From: Synechococcus sp. ROS8604
GTDB lineage: Bacteria > Cyanobacteriota > Cyanobacteriia > PCC-6307 > Cyanobiaceae
Length of the DNA stretch: 64,000 bases
Assembly: GCF_014279655.1 (NCBI RefSeq)
Contig: NZ_CP047946.1
Span: forward strand, 682,001-746,000
Direction: 5' to 3'
In this document: positions 10,320 to 18,108 of the stretch, piece by piece
How positions within the stretch are numbered: position 1 is the stretch's first letter
How the letters are laid out: each line of letters starts with the position of its first letter
Program-made: the position numbers and the translations under genes
The notes under the pieces: generated by a model
Told to the model about the DNA's origin: nothing
What the model saw: the letters and a program-made list of their open reading frames with translations, nothing else
Databases searched by the model: none

Positions 10320-10901
10320 TCAATCATAATTAAATATTTTCAATGCTCCAGTGTTGCTGTTCCAAGCTTCTGTGAATATATCTTCAACAAAATGAGTGTC
10401 AATTTGATTAAAGATTTTTTCTGAAGCTTGTTTTGAAAGTGTGGTGTCGCTTTTTACATGACTAATTTTTCCAATTAAAGCATTCTCATGATTAGACTTT
10501 GAATTTACAGTGATCGATCCACTGAGATTCTGCTTGGGATTATCAGTATTGATGACTTCCGTTAGTCCATTTTGATTCTGCAGGGTCTCTTGTTGATTGG
10601 GCAGCGCCATTGCTTCTTCGCTATGGAAGACATCTATTTGCTGTTTAGTGCTGTGAAAATTTTCCTGATCTGATTGATCCTGCCTAACAATGCTTAATTC
10701 CAAGTTTTGCGATTGAACATTCGATTGTATATCTGTAAGGCCTTCTGATTTAAATTCAATTTTTTCTCTTCCCCACTTATTTCGATTTTGGCCTGAGATG
10801 TTCGAATTTCCGAATTTGGAAAGTTTCATGGCCTGAGAGTGAACATGCTTGGGGTAAAGAAATGGGGTGAATAGCAATATCAATAAAATTCTTTTTTTCA
10901 T
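10320..10901 (-). CDS. small secreted protein, island paralogue set
   Basis: 193 residues, ATG at 10901. A clear signal peptide (KKRILLILLFTPFLYP, cleavage probably after HVHSQA) precedes a polar, Gln/Asn/Ser-rich mature chain with no cysteine. The chain suggests repeated beta structure (alternating polar residues, segments such as NQNGLTEVINTDN and NLSGSITVNSKSN). The C-terminal FTEAWNSNTGALKIFNYD resembles the ends of the proteins at 8980, 12728, 13738 and 15789. No known domain is recognised. AT-rich codon use unlike the core genes. Confidence 0.6.
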   Translation of the reverse strand: MKKRILLILLFTPFLYPKHVHSQAMKLSKFGNSNISGQNRNKWGREKIEFKSEGLTDIQSNVQSQNLELSIVRQDQSDQENFHSTKQQIDVFHSEEAMALPNQQETLQNQNGLTEVINTDNPKQNLSGSITVNSKSNHENALIGKISHVKSDTTLSKQASEKIFNQIDTHFVEDIFTEAWNSNTGALKIFNYD

Positions 10902-10961
10902 TGTTCAATTGTTGGAAAAGATTGATTTGTTTTTGGATTGGTTAGAGATTTTTTACTCATT

Positions 10962-11579
10962 CTAGGTCGGAGCGTCTGGCATCACTAAGTCTGTGCTTTG
11001 ATCTAGTGCAACTGCTTGATTCCAGATTGGCTTGCAATTTGTATATAAGCCTGGGAAGGAAGCTTTCAAATGCTTCGTGTCAAGATTGACGCTTTGAGTT
11101 AAGTTTAATGTTTTAATGCATTGCTCAATAATTCCCCTTTCAGTGATGATTTGTGTTTTTTTTGCTTGTTCTTTCATTGCCTGAACGCAACTAGCTACTT
11201 GCTTGCCTATAGGTATTTGAAATCCAATTCGCCCTTGTGGCATCCACTCTTTTTCTTTCCAGTTATCACCGAAACTGCCAAAGTACTGACTGCTATAGGG
11301 AAGAATACCAAGATTGAGAAAAAGACTCGGTGATCGACAGCTGATTGCTTTTGTACCAACAGTCATATCACCCAGACGACCTTGACCAGTATTCCTCTTG
11401 TAACTATAAAGACCTACGCCAATTGACTCTGAACGCGATTGGTTTTGCTGTGAACTAACAGGTGATGTTGAGGAATTATTGGTGTTACTTTGAGTGGAAC
11501 TTGATGTCTGAGCCAATACAGGATTGCTCATCATCAACAATGTAGATACACAGGTTGCGCATTGTCTAAAGATTGACAT
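10962..11579 (-). CDS. secreted cysteine-containing protein, paralogue of the gene at 16631
   Basis: About 205 residues from the ATG at 11579; an in-frame TTG at 11612 would add 11. A signal peptide ends near NPVLAQ. The mature part starts with a Ser/Thr/Asn linker and then QNQSRSESIGVGLYSY. It also has GTKAISCRSPS, LGILPYSSQYFGSF and four spaced cysteines (AISC, ASC, EQC, TNC) that are all kept in the paralogue at 16631. The pattern suggests two disulfides in an exported protein. The motif NQS..SIG also appears in the protein at 19331. Function unknown. Confidence 0.65.
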   Translation of the reverse strand: MSIFRQCATCVSTLLMMSNPVLAQTSSSTQSNTNNSSTSPVSSQQNQSRSESIGVGLYSYKRNTGQGRLGDMTVGTKAISCRSPSLFLNLGILPYSSQYFGSFGDNWKEKEWMPQGRIGFQIPIGKQVASCVQAMKEQAKKTQIITERGIIEQCIKTLNLTQSVNLDTKHLKASFPGLYTNCKPIWNQAVALDQSTDLVMPDAPT

Positions 11580-11612
11580 TGGTGCAATGTGTTTTCGTAT
11601 CAAATATGGCAA

Positions 11613-12011
11613 AGGATTTTGATGACTACACGCAAATGATGCTTAGTAGTAAAAGCTCAAAACCTCTTTTGCGCAAAAGAGGTTTTGTTTGGTCTCAATC
11701 CCAACGGCCCGTCGATTGCGTTGAGCTTCTGCGGGATTATTTCGATTTAATTTAATGGACGAATTCTGGTCAATCCAGTGAAGTCGAAGGCAACCATTTT
11801 TATCGATTGTTAATCTTTGGTACGAGTTTGCCCTTTCAAGCTTTGTTGGCGATATTGATTTAAAGAAAGGAGTTTGATGGACTCTGTTGCGTTTACGCTT
11901 TTGGTTGTTGATCATTTTGAGGCTTAAGCGGTAAACGCTAAAGATCCTTGGATGCTTTGATTATTCTATTGATTGCCGGTAATGAGTCTTTATTTGCGAG
12001 GCGGATGTATT
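11613..12011. other. gap with a perfect palindrome and no convincing gene
   Basis: An open frame exists here on the minus strand (11643-11915), but the 30-base palindrome at 11658 runs through its 3' end and its composition looks random, so I do not call it. No other feature was seen. Confidence 0.4.
11658..11687. repeat. perfect 30-base palindrome (terminator-like)
   Basis: CAAAACCTCTTTTGC followed by its exact reverse complement GCAAAAGAGGTTTTG, centred on GCGC. It would form a 13-15 bp hairpin with T-rich flanks on both strands, so it can act as a bidirectional terminator. It lies about 80 bases before the start of the gene at 10962 and could instead be an operator for a dimeric regulator such as the RHH proteins of this island. 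The two readings cannot be separated by eye. Confidence 0.55.
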
Positions 12012-12389
12012 CTATTGCGCTAATAGATGTGAAATTTCTTCGATTTTACGCTGGTGAATGCCGGCCGACAGGCTATTTAATCGCTGGCTATTGAGCTTGT
12101 TGGATTTCACCTGTCTTGCTATGATTGAAATGTCGTTTGCTTCTGATTTGCAACCTAGGGCAGCATTTTTGCACTCTCCTTGGGCCAATAGAGCCACTTT
12201 GTATCGCTGGGAAAGTTGTTGTAGCCCTTCCTTCTTATTCATCAAAATCAACCAACATCTAATTTGTGCGCTGAATTGTGTTTGGGCTAAGCCACTTGAT
12301 TTCAGGCTTGGGTTTTTCTTATGCAATATTGAAACAGTTGTACAAAAATAAACCCCAACACCCAACCAATGAAACACACAAAATTTCAA
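12012..12389 (-). CDS. hypothetical protein
   Basis: 125 residues if read from the ATG at 12389; the first 25 are hydrophobic (FHWLGVGVYFCTTVSI) and may be a signal sequence or anchor. The rest is basic and helical, with three further cysteines (IRCW, GECKN, LGCKS). Codon use and length are plausible for a gene, but no family is recognised and an opposite-strand frame covers the same stretch. Its start overlaps the divergent gene at 12369 by 21 bases. Confidence 0.35.
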   Translation of the reverse strand: MKFCVFHWLGVGVYFCTTVSILHKKNPSLKSSGLAQTQFSAQIRCWLILMNKKEGLQQLSQRYKVALLAQGECKNAALGCKSEANDISIIARQVKSNKLNSQRLNSLSAGIHQRKIEEISHLLAQ

Positions 12390-12644
12390 GCTTCAAGATC
12401 CCTTAACCAACTAATATCTTTGATCGTAGGTGCTTCTACGGCTAGAGCAACTGCTCAATATGAGAATAATATCAAGAAAAGAATCAAGGAGTGCCATGCA
12501 CTTGTTTTATCTGAGATGGATGATGCATTTGCAAGTGGTGACACCTACAAGACTGAAGGCTGCAAAAGAAAAATTAACAGCATGGAATCTTTAATGATAT
12601 TGTGTGAGATTGTGGAATGTGCAGATTATCAGGCCCAGGATTGA
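12369..12644 (+). CDS. small secreted cysteine-rich protein
   Basis: 91 residues, ATG at 12369. A signal-like stretch (NQLISLIVGASTARATAQ) is followed by a charged helical chain with four cysteines (KECHA, EGCKR, LCEIVEC), as in small periplasmic or inhibitor-type proteins. It is the only plus-strand member in this half of the island. No family is recognised; whether it is real rests on the signal peptide and the cysteine spacing. Confidence 0.45.
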   Translation: MKHTKFQASRSLNQLISLIVGASTARATAQYENNIKKRIKECHALVLSEMDDAFASGDTYKTEGCKRKINSMESLMILCEIVECADYQAQD

Positions 12645-12727
12645 TATATGCTAGACGTGATAATCCCATTATTTAAGTATGTGGTTTTTGTCGATAGATA
12701 GATCCTCTATTGTTGTTCACTCTTTGT

Positions 12728-13408
12728 TTAGAATGACATTGTCGTGAACGAGCTTGCTGTATTTCCAAAGCTTTTGTCATTGTTGAAGGTGTCGACCACT
12801 ATATCAGTCTTAGTTGTTCCAGACTCTCTTATCATTCCTTCGGTAGACGTGTAGCCACTTCCTACTGATACACTAAGTGAACCATCAATGTAACCTTCGG
12901 ATTGTATACCTTCCCAAGTGTTGGTAGATCCTGCCCCCGATAGTTGATTGGTGGTCGTCTCAATATTTTGATTGGCGTTATTTATTTGCCCTTCTGCCGA
13001 GTTGAGTTGTAATGAATCGGATCGATTACCTGTCCTTTGATCGATGCTTTCTTCTAGTGCTAATGATTCAGAACTATATCCTGAATCAGTTAAGTCATAG
13101 TCATTATATGGAGCAAGTGAATTGTCTGCTATGGCACCAGTGGCTTCTATCAATGTTGAATCTCCTTCATCCCTGATGCCTATCCTCGCATTTTCAGCAC
13201 TTATATCGATTTGATAATTACTCGAATAAGATTTAACGTTGAGTTCATTGTCCTGATAAATTTCTCCAGTTACGGTTCCAGTCGTATTACCCCAACTATT
13301 CCCGATTACACTTGTTGCTGAAACACCATTCTGAGAAGTAATAGCGCCTGCATGTGCTGTAATCGGAACGAACAGAGCCAATAGACCAACTGTTGAAATG
13401 AGTTTCAT
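12728..13408 (-). CDS. secreted beta-rich protein, paralogue of the gene at 13738
   Basis: 226 residues from the ATG at 13408 (an adjacent ATG is at 13411), chosen because a signal peptide follows directly: MKLISTVGLLALFVPITAHA. The frame is open further upstream but that part has no signal character. The mature chain is Ser/Thr/Gly/Asn-rich, acidic and free of cysteine. Its last 60 residues align with the product of 13738: WEGIQSE..DGSLSVSVGSG.T, then ESG.T.T and SFGNTASSFTTMSF at the very end. Likely a surface or secreted fibre-like protein; no known domain. Confidence 0.65.
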   Translation of the reverse strand: MKLISTVGLLALFVPITAHAGAITSQNGVSATSVIGNSWGNTTGTVTGEIYQDNELNVKSYSSNYQIDISAENARIGIRDEGDSTLIEATGAIADNSLAPYNDYDLTDSGYSSESLALEESIDQRTGNRSDSLQLNSAEGQINNANQNIETTTNQLSGAGSTNTWEGIQSEGYIDGSLSVSVGSGYTSTEGMIRESGTTKTDIVVDTFNNDKSFGNTASSFTTMSF

Positions 13409-13683
13409 CATGGCGCCAAGACTCATCAGATAAATTTGATTGATGCCTGATACACAGGCTCTTTTTGTATAGCTGCGCTTCTGAACCACAAGAACTAAAC
13501 CCGCATTTTCCCGCATTATTCATCTAGATGCAATTCACTTTGCCTCCTAGACGCATTGCCTTCATGCCGCTTTTTTGCCGATGGCAATTCAGCTGGTTAT
13601 GGAGTTTCAGTTTGCCTTGGTCCAGAAGAGAGGGAATGAACTGGGCGTCTGGATGTGGGGTCTATTGCAAGGTGGAGAGGCAT

Positions 13684-13708
13684 AAAAAAAGGGGGCTTTT
13701 CGCCCCCC
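13684..13708 (-). terminator. intrinsic terminator of the gene at 13738
   Basis: Read on the minus strand: a GC-only stem (GGGGGCGAAAAGCCCCC) directly followed by seven T. It lies 30 bases after the TGA of the secreted-protein gene and is a textbook rho-independent terminator. A degraded copy is at 14922. Confidence 0.85.
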
Positions 13709-13737
13709 GTCTGCCGTGTTGATCAGATCAGGAGAGA

Positions 13738-14535
13738 TCAGAAAGAACTGTTGCGGAACGAGGATGCTTTAGATCCAAAGCTCGTGCCGGTTGTAATTGA
13801 CGTGAGATCAACAGTCGTCGAGGTGAGTCCAGTTTCCTTGATGGTCCCACCAATCGTAGTGGTTCCACTTTGGACGGAACCACTTATCTGGCCATCCACA
13901 GCGATTTCACTTTGGAGTCCTGCCCAGCCCGTGCCCTGCGTGGAGAACGAGCCGCCCCCTGTCGCATCTCCACTTACTGAGCCCTGGTTGGTGTCAACAG
14001 TGGAGGAGGAGGTGGACTCTACAACAGCGACATCGGCCTCTCCTTCAACAGAGCCACTGGCTTCGACGCTACCTGATCCTGCCAGGATTCCGGCAAAAGG
14101 ACTAAGGGCCCCGGCTCCTGTTGCTGCACCAGAAGCTTCGCCCTCTACTGTGACGTCAGCTGAACCCTCAGCAGCGAAGCCCTCTTGAGAGCTTTCGGTG
14201 TCTGTGAATACGAAATTACCTTCACCTTCAAACTCGATTGCACCCGCTGCCATGCCAGAACTTTGGTTGTAAGCGGCTGCGCCAGGTGCGCGGGTCATGA
14301 ATCGTCCATTATTGGCATCCAGATCCAAGCTGGTTGTGGATGTTTCGGAAGCGATATTCACCACATTGTCAATTGTGATGTCAGATTGCACCTTGATGAC
14401 ACTTGATCCAGTGCTGGTTCCTGTGAATTCGCTGCTTGATGCACCAAAGTCGTTGTTGAGGCTTCCAGCCATGGCACCAGTTGGGAACATCAGGCCGATG
14501 CCTGCAAGGCCAGAGATGATGAGTGCTTTTTTCAT
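13738..14535 (-). CDS. secreted Gly/Ser/Thr/Glu-rich beta protein, island paralogue set
   Basis: 265 residues, ATG at 14535, with a strong signal peptide (ALIISGLAGIGLMFPTGAMA). The mature protein is acidic, low in aromatic residues and free of Cys and Lys over long stretches, with internal similarity between segments such as EGSADVTVEGEASGAATG and SGSVEASGSVEGEADVAV, which suggests a repeated beta fold. The C-terminus TSFGSKASSFRNSSF is shared with the protein at 12728. GC content and codon use are closer to the core genome than its neighbours, so it may be older here or well expressed; its strong terminator fits that. Confidence 0.7.
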   Translation of the reverse strand: MKKALIISGLAGIGLMFPTGAMAGSLNNDFGASSSEFTGTSTGSSVIKVQSDITIDNVVNIASETSTTSLDLDANNGRFMTRAPGAAAYNQSSGMAAGAIEFEGEGNFVFTDTESSQEGFAAEGSADVTVEGEASGAATGAGALSPFAGILAGSGSVEASGSVEGEADVAVVESTSSSTVDTNQGSVSGDATGGGSFSTQGTGWAGLQSEIAVDGQISGSVQSGTTTIGGTIKETGLTSTTVDLTSITTGTSFGSKASSFRNSSF

Positions 14536-14921
14536 TTGTTGCTTGGTTGAGGTTTTTTTAATGGCGCTGATCTGAAAGGCTGAAATAATTCAGATAATCA
14601 GATGACTCATGTCTAGACCGCCCTGTTCCCTGAGCCCCGAAGTTTCACATCTTGGTGTTGAATAATTTTTAAACGCAGTGAAATTTGCCTTGTATTGATT
14701 ATTTTATTTTTGACGTGTATATGGTTTGTGATTTTGATTAGTTTTGAGCTTTATGCAACAATCAACTCTTGCAATGTAATATTCAATCGCTCTTTTGCTT
14801 TTTCTCGCAATTGCGCATTGGCTATCAGGAGTGGGGTAAGGGTTTGGAAGCTAGTGTTCAGAAGAGATTGACAGGAACAGGCCTGTTGGATGCGCGTGCC
14901 AAGGCAAGGTGCACACGCATC

Positions 14922-14949
14922 ACAAAAGGGGGTTTTTCTCCCCTTTTGT
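14922..14949 (-). terminator. second copy of the secreted-gene terminator
   Basis: ACAAAAGGGG and CCCCTTTTGT form a 10-bp stem around an 8-base loop. Position and flanking bases (GCAAGGTG upstream, CGTGTTG.TCAGATCA.GA.AGAT downstream on the plus strand) match the terminator at 13684, so the two are copies of the same gene end. Confidence 0.65.
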
Positions 14950-14957
14950 CGTGTTGT

Positions 14958-15044
14958 TCAGATCAAGAAAGATTGGAAACAAGCATTCCATAATGAGGAT
15001 GCTGAAGCCCCAAAGCCTGTTCCCGATGTGGCTGATTCATCACA
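14958..15044 (-). pseudogene. relic of the 3' end of a secreted-protein paralogue
   Basis: Read on the minus strand between two stops, the 28 codons give TSGTGFGASASSLWNACF, which lines up with the last residues of the gene at 13738 (TTGTSFGSKASSFRNSSF). Nothing recognisable is left upstream, so this is the stub of a further tandem copy that was mostly deleted. It is followed by the copied terminator at 14922. Confidence 0.6.
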
Positions 15045-15788
15045 TCAGGAAACTACGAATCGGAACTCCTACTCGTTCAATTCCGAGAAATAATTGATGA
15101 GGGTATCAGTGCTTGCATGTGTCGCTGTGAATTTGCAAATGTCTCGTAACTTCTTTCAGCAAACTGATTAAAAGCGGTATGGCTTAATTAAAATAAAGCT
15201 TAATCATGAAGTTATTACTCATTGCTTTTGTAGTTGTATTGATAGGTCTGTATGTGGCTCATTGAAGCTCGTTGCCTTAGTTGTTGATACTGAGGGCTTT
15301 TTAGGCATGGGGTTAGAAAATCAGATTCATATCGAATATCAATGTAATTCTTCATTCATGACTTTTTGCCCTGTTATTATCAGCTTTTCATAACTTCTTT
15401 GATCGTGACGATTGCAGTCATTAACTGACGTGTTTTCCTATTGCTTGCAAAAATCCTGTCTACATTATGACCCAAGACTGTATGTTGAACCTTTCTCTGC
15501 TTGATATCGTTTTACTACTCTATTGAGTAGATTGTATTTTGTTTCTGTGTTTATTCGAGAGTATTGAATTGAATGTTGCAGGACAAAAAATAATTAAAAT
15601 CTACTGTGCTCTTTGAGCTAAAATGCAATTGACTTTGAGGTTAATGATCTCATGAATTTTGGTAAGATTCAATATCTTTTCTCATCCCAATGATTGAACA
15701 CACCTTAAAGCATTAATCTAAAATTATTGATTTTAAAATATAACTTCTTTAAGTTATATTTTGAGGGGAATTTAAATGGCTAATCAGC
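15045..15788. other. gap of about 740 bases without a supported gene
   Basis: AT-rich, with no long frame on either strand. The only noteworthy reading is a 19-codon hydrophobic frame at 15206-15265 on the plus strand (KLLLIAFVVVLIGLYVAH). It could be a tiny membrane peptide, but no clear ribosome-binding site precedes it. Confidence 0.5.
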
Positions 15789-16301
15789 CTAGAGTCCATT
15801 GTAATTGCCGGCTTCAGATGCAAACGATTCTGTGAAAGAATCTATGACAAAATCTTCATCCCTAGTGATTTCAGTATTACCACTCTCATTGGAAGTAAAA
15901 TCCATGTTTGCTGAAACCTGATTGATTTGTCCCGAGATCGAGAAGCTAGGATCATTACCATCAACTTCTAAAATACCATTAAGGGCAGCATCAAAACTTT
16001 CTGTTGGGACACCAGTATCTTGAATGTCATTTGAATCGACTAAGTCAAGAACAAATTCATTGATACTTCCTGTTACTCCATTGCCGGCTAAATTAAAAGA
16101 CATGGTATCTGATACGGATCCGCCAGACATAACCGTTTCTTTATTGGTATTAATTTTGATTACTTCATTGCCTTCACTGACTTTTGTTGTTGTATTTGTA
16201 TTACCGCTGCTAAAAACAGTAGTCTTTAGGCCTTGAGCACAAAGGCTTTGTTGAGATAAAATTAAAGAAGCGAGAACAAGTGATGTTTTGAAGTTAACCA
16301 T
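15789..16301 (-). CDS. small secreted protein, island paralogue set
   Basis: 170 residues, ATG at 16301, signal peptide FKTSLVLASLILSQQSLCAQ. The mature chain of about 148 residues is acidic, rich in Asn/Ser/Thr/Asp, free of cysteine and made of alternating beta-type segments (MSFNLAGNGVTGSINEF, FSISGQINQVSANMDF). The last residues DSFTESFASEAGNYNGL share the spacing of aromatic and small residues with the ends of the other island proteins. No known domain. A long gap separates it from the duplicated gene end at 15.0 kb. Confidence 0.65.
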   Translation of the reverse strand: MVNFKTSLVLASLILSQQSLCAQGLKTTVFSSGNTNTTTKVSEGNEVIKINTNKETVMSGGSVSDTMSFNLAGNGVTGSINEFVLDLVDSNDIQDTGVPTESFDAALNGILEVDGNDPSFSISGQINQVSANMDFTSNESGNTEITRDEDFVIDSFTESFASEAGNYNGL

Positions 16302-16351
16302 TGTGAATTTTAAGATGATTAAGTTAGGATTGAATGGTGATTATATGTTTA

Positions 16352-16591
16352 TTACTCTTCTAAATTGTACCCTTCTTCTTCAAATTTTGCCAATATTAGT
16401 TGGGTGACATAGTCTTTGATGCTGATGTCTGATTTGATCGTGTGGAGCTTAATTGCTTTGTGCATTTCCTTGGAAATTAGAATCGATATTTTTTTAAGAG
16501 ATTGAGATGACTTATTGCAATTTTCATTAAGTTTGTTTCTTTCATTTTCTTCCTCGTTGCCTGTGATTTGTGCTGGGTTTAACGTTGTCAT
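16352..16591 (-). CDS. ribbon-helix-helix (CopG-like) DNA-binding protein
   Basis: 79 residues. After a polar N-terminus of about 30, the stretch LKKISILISKEMHKAIKLHT is the beta strand and first helix of a CopG/Arc-type domain, and DISIKDYVTQLILAKF is the second helix. Such proteins bind operators as dimers and act as small repressors or antitoxins. No toxin-like partner is next to it. It sits 50 bases upstream of the secreted gene at 15789 on the same strand and could control or be co-transcribed with it. Confidence 0.65.
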   Translation of the reverse strand: MTTLNPAQITGNEEENERNKLNENCNKSSQSLKKISILISKEMHKAIKLHTIKSDISIKDYVTQLILAKFEEEGYNLEE

Positions 16592-16630
16592 GTTGAAAAA
16601 TGGTGTTTTTTAAATAGATTTAGATTGAAT

Positions 16631-17263
16631 TTATTTTTTGTTGATGACTCTCATCTCCGCCGGATTTAATTTTGCGTTTTCCCATATGCTTTTACAGTTT
16701 GTATATAAGCCCGAAAAGTTTTTCTCAAGTATAGAAATGTCCATTTTGATTTGATTTGCAACTTTCATTGTTTCTATGCATTTAGCGAGAACACCACTTT
16801 CGGTTGTCATTTGAGTTTGTAATGTTTGATATTTCATCGCACTGATGCAACTAGCTACTTGAGGACCAAATGGCATTTGCAATCCAAGTGTTCCTTGTGG
16901 CATCCAGTCTTTTTCGCGTGAATTATTATCAAAGGTTCCAAAATATTGATTATCGTAGGGAAGAATGCCTGCGTTGGCAAAAAAGCTAGGTGATTGACAA
17001 CTGATTGCTCGAGCTCCTACTGTCATTTCCCCCAAATCTCCTTGTGCAGGATTCAGCTGATAGTTGTAGATACCGCCACCAATTGATTCTGATCTTGATT
17101 GATTTTGCTGAGAATTAACTGGTTGTGAAATAGCATTGTTATCGTTGGTTTGTGAAGGGTTAGCCTGTTGAGCTTGTACTTCTACTCCAAGAGATGAAGT
17201 AAGGATGAGTAGTGTTGTGAGCTTGCGGAGCATTTCGGATTTAATCTTTGCGCGAATATTCAT
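16631..17263 (-). CDS. secreted cysteine-containing protein, paralogue of the gene at 10962
   Basis: 210 residues. The ATG at 17263 has an AGAGG about ten bases before it; a second ATG at 17233 would start directly at the signal peptide (LRKLTTLLILTSSLGVEVQAQ). Close to the product of 10962 over the whole mature chain: QNQSRSESIGGGIYNY, GARAISCQSPS, NAGILPYDNQYFGTF, WMPQGTLGLQMPFG, and four conserved cysteines. The pair frames the block of C-terminal-motif proteins. Likely exported with disulfides; function unknown. Confidence 0.68.
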   Translation of the reverse strand: MNIRAKIKSEMLRKLTTLLILTSSLGVEVQAQQANPSQTNDNNAISQPVNSQQNQSRSESIGGGIYNYQLNPAQGDLGEMTVGARAISCQSPSFFANAGILPYDNQYFGTFDNNSREKDWMPQGTLGLQMPFGPQVASCISAMKYQTLQTQMTTESGVLAKCIETMKVANQIKMDISILEKNFSGLYTNCKSIWENAKLNPAEMRVINKK

Positions 17264-17512
17264 AAGATGGCAAGCCTCTTTGGCGCTGACTGTACTTTTT
17301 GTGTGGATGCGCTTTAGCGCTTATGCGTGTAAACATATATGGAGACGACTAAGGCTTTAGTGATATCTTAATTTTTTATTTACAAATAACAGATCGTGGA
17401 TTTACTTCTATTGATAGATTATGAAATGGCTTGCATTTATTAACGCTAGTACCTTGCGCTGATTCATAGAATCCTTGTAGAGCATTTTGTGTTGAGGGTT
17501 GCTTTAGTTCGG

Positions 17513-17667
17513 TTAAGAATTTTCTTTGAGGTAGGTTGTTATCATTGTTGTAATTAAATCCGTAAGAGTTGTGTCTTGAGCTAAGGCTTTTTCTTAATCT
17601 CTTTATGAAGTTCTTTGTCAATCAAAATCGAAAGTTTTTTAAGTGTGCAGCTAGTATTAGATTCCAA
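17513..17667 (-). pseudogene. ribbon-helix-helix protein gene with a -1 frameshift
   Basis: From a TTG at 17667 the frame reads LESNTSCTLKKLSILIDKEL and then HKEIKKKP and a stop. A one-base backward shift at the A5 run (G AAA AAG) continues the family pattern as ALAQDTTLTDLITTMITTYL and KENS before TAA at 17513. Together these give a complete RHH domain much like the one at 16352. It may be a dead gene, a sequencing slip in a homopolymer, or programmed slippage. A second problem is that no ATG lies in frame; the only ATG-led frame upstream stops after ten codons. Confidence 0.6.
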
Positions 17668-17712
17668 TTTGATCGTCTTAATGGTCAGATGTTGTTGAGC
17701 AATGATTCATAT

Positions 17713-17985
17713 TCAGCGCTTGAGTCGGATGCGCAACTTTTCATTTCTAGCCTCTAATTCGTCGATTTCTTTTAAATAACGCTTTAAAGCAAAAACAATC
17801 AAGGAATTCATAGTTTCTTCTCTTTCTAATGCGATTTCTCGGAATCTTTTGTGCATGCTGCTTGTTACCTGTAGAGATATTCTTTTGACTGCCCTCTTGC
17901 TCAATGATACATTTGTATGACTGAGAGCAGAAGTCTCCGCACCTGTCAGTTTGGAGATTTCAGCTGACAATGATTGATTTTCCAT
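17713..17985 (-). CDS. ribbon-helix-helix DNA-binding protein
   Basis: 90 residues, ATG at 17985. The RHH core is VKRISLQVTSSMHKRFREIA followed by EREETMNSLIVFALKRYLKE, and ends in a basic, charged helix (DELEARNEKLRIRLKR). The N-terminal 30 residues are polar. It lies just upstream of the frameshifted RHH gene on the same strand, so the two look like a tandem pair. Probable transcriptional repressor; target unknown. Confidence 0.65.
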   Translation of the reverse strand: MENQSLSAEISKLTGAETSALSHTNVSLSKRAVKRISLQVTSSMHKRFREIALEREETMNSLIVFALKRYLKEIDELEARNEKLRIRLKR

Positions 17986-18108
17986 ATGTAAGTTGAATTT
18001 TTATATACTGATTAGGACAGACCTCATCTTAATCAGATTCTCAGAAAACTCTCAGCCTTTAGGCGCCTTTCATGATGTCTTTAGCTTTAATATACAATTT
18101 CATAAGGT

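Noticed and set aside
11643-11915. Minus-strand open frame of 90 codons in the island
   Set aside because: Runs through the perfect palindrome, has no signal peptide or domain and no convincing start.
12058-12351. Plus-strand open frame of 97 codons
   Set aside because: Overlaps the more plausible minus-strand frame at 12012; composition looks like shadow sequence.
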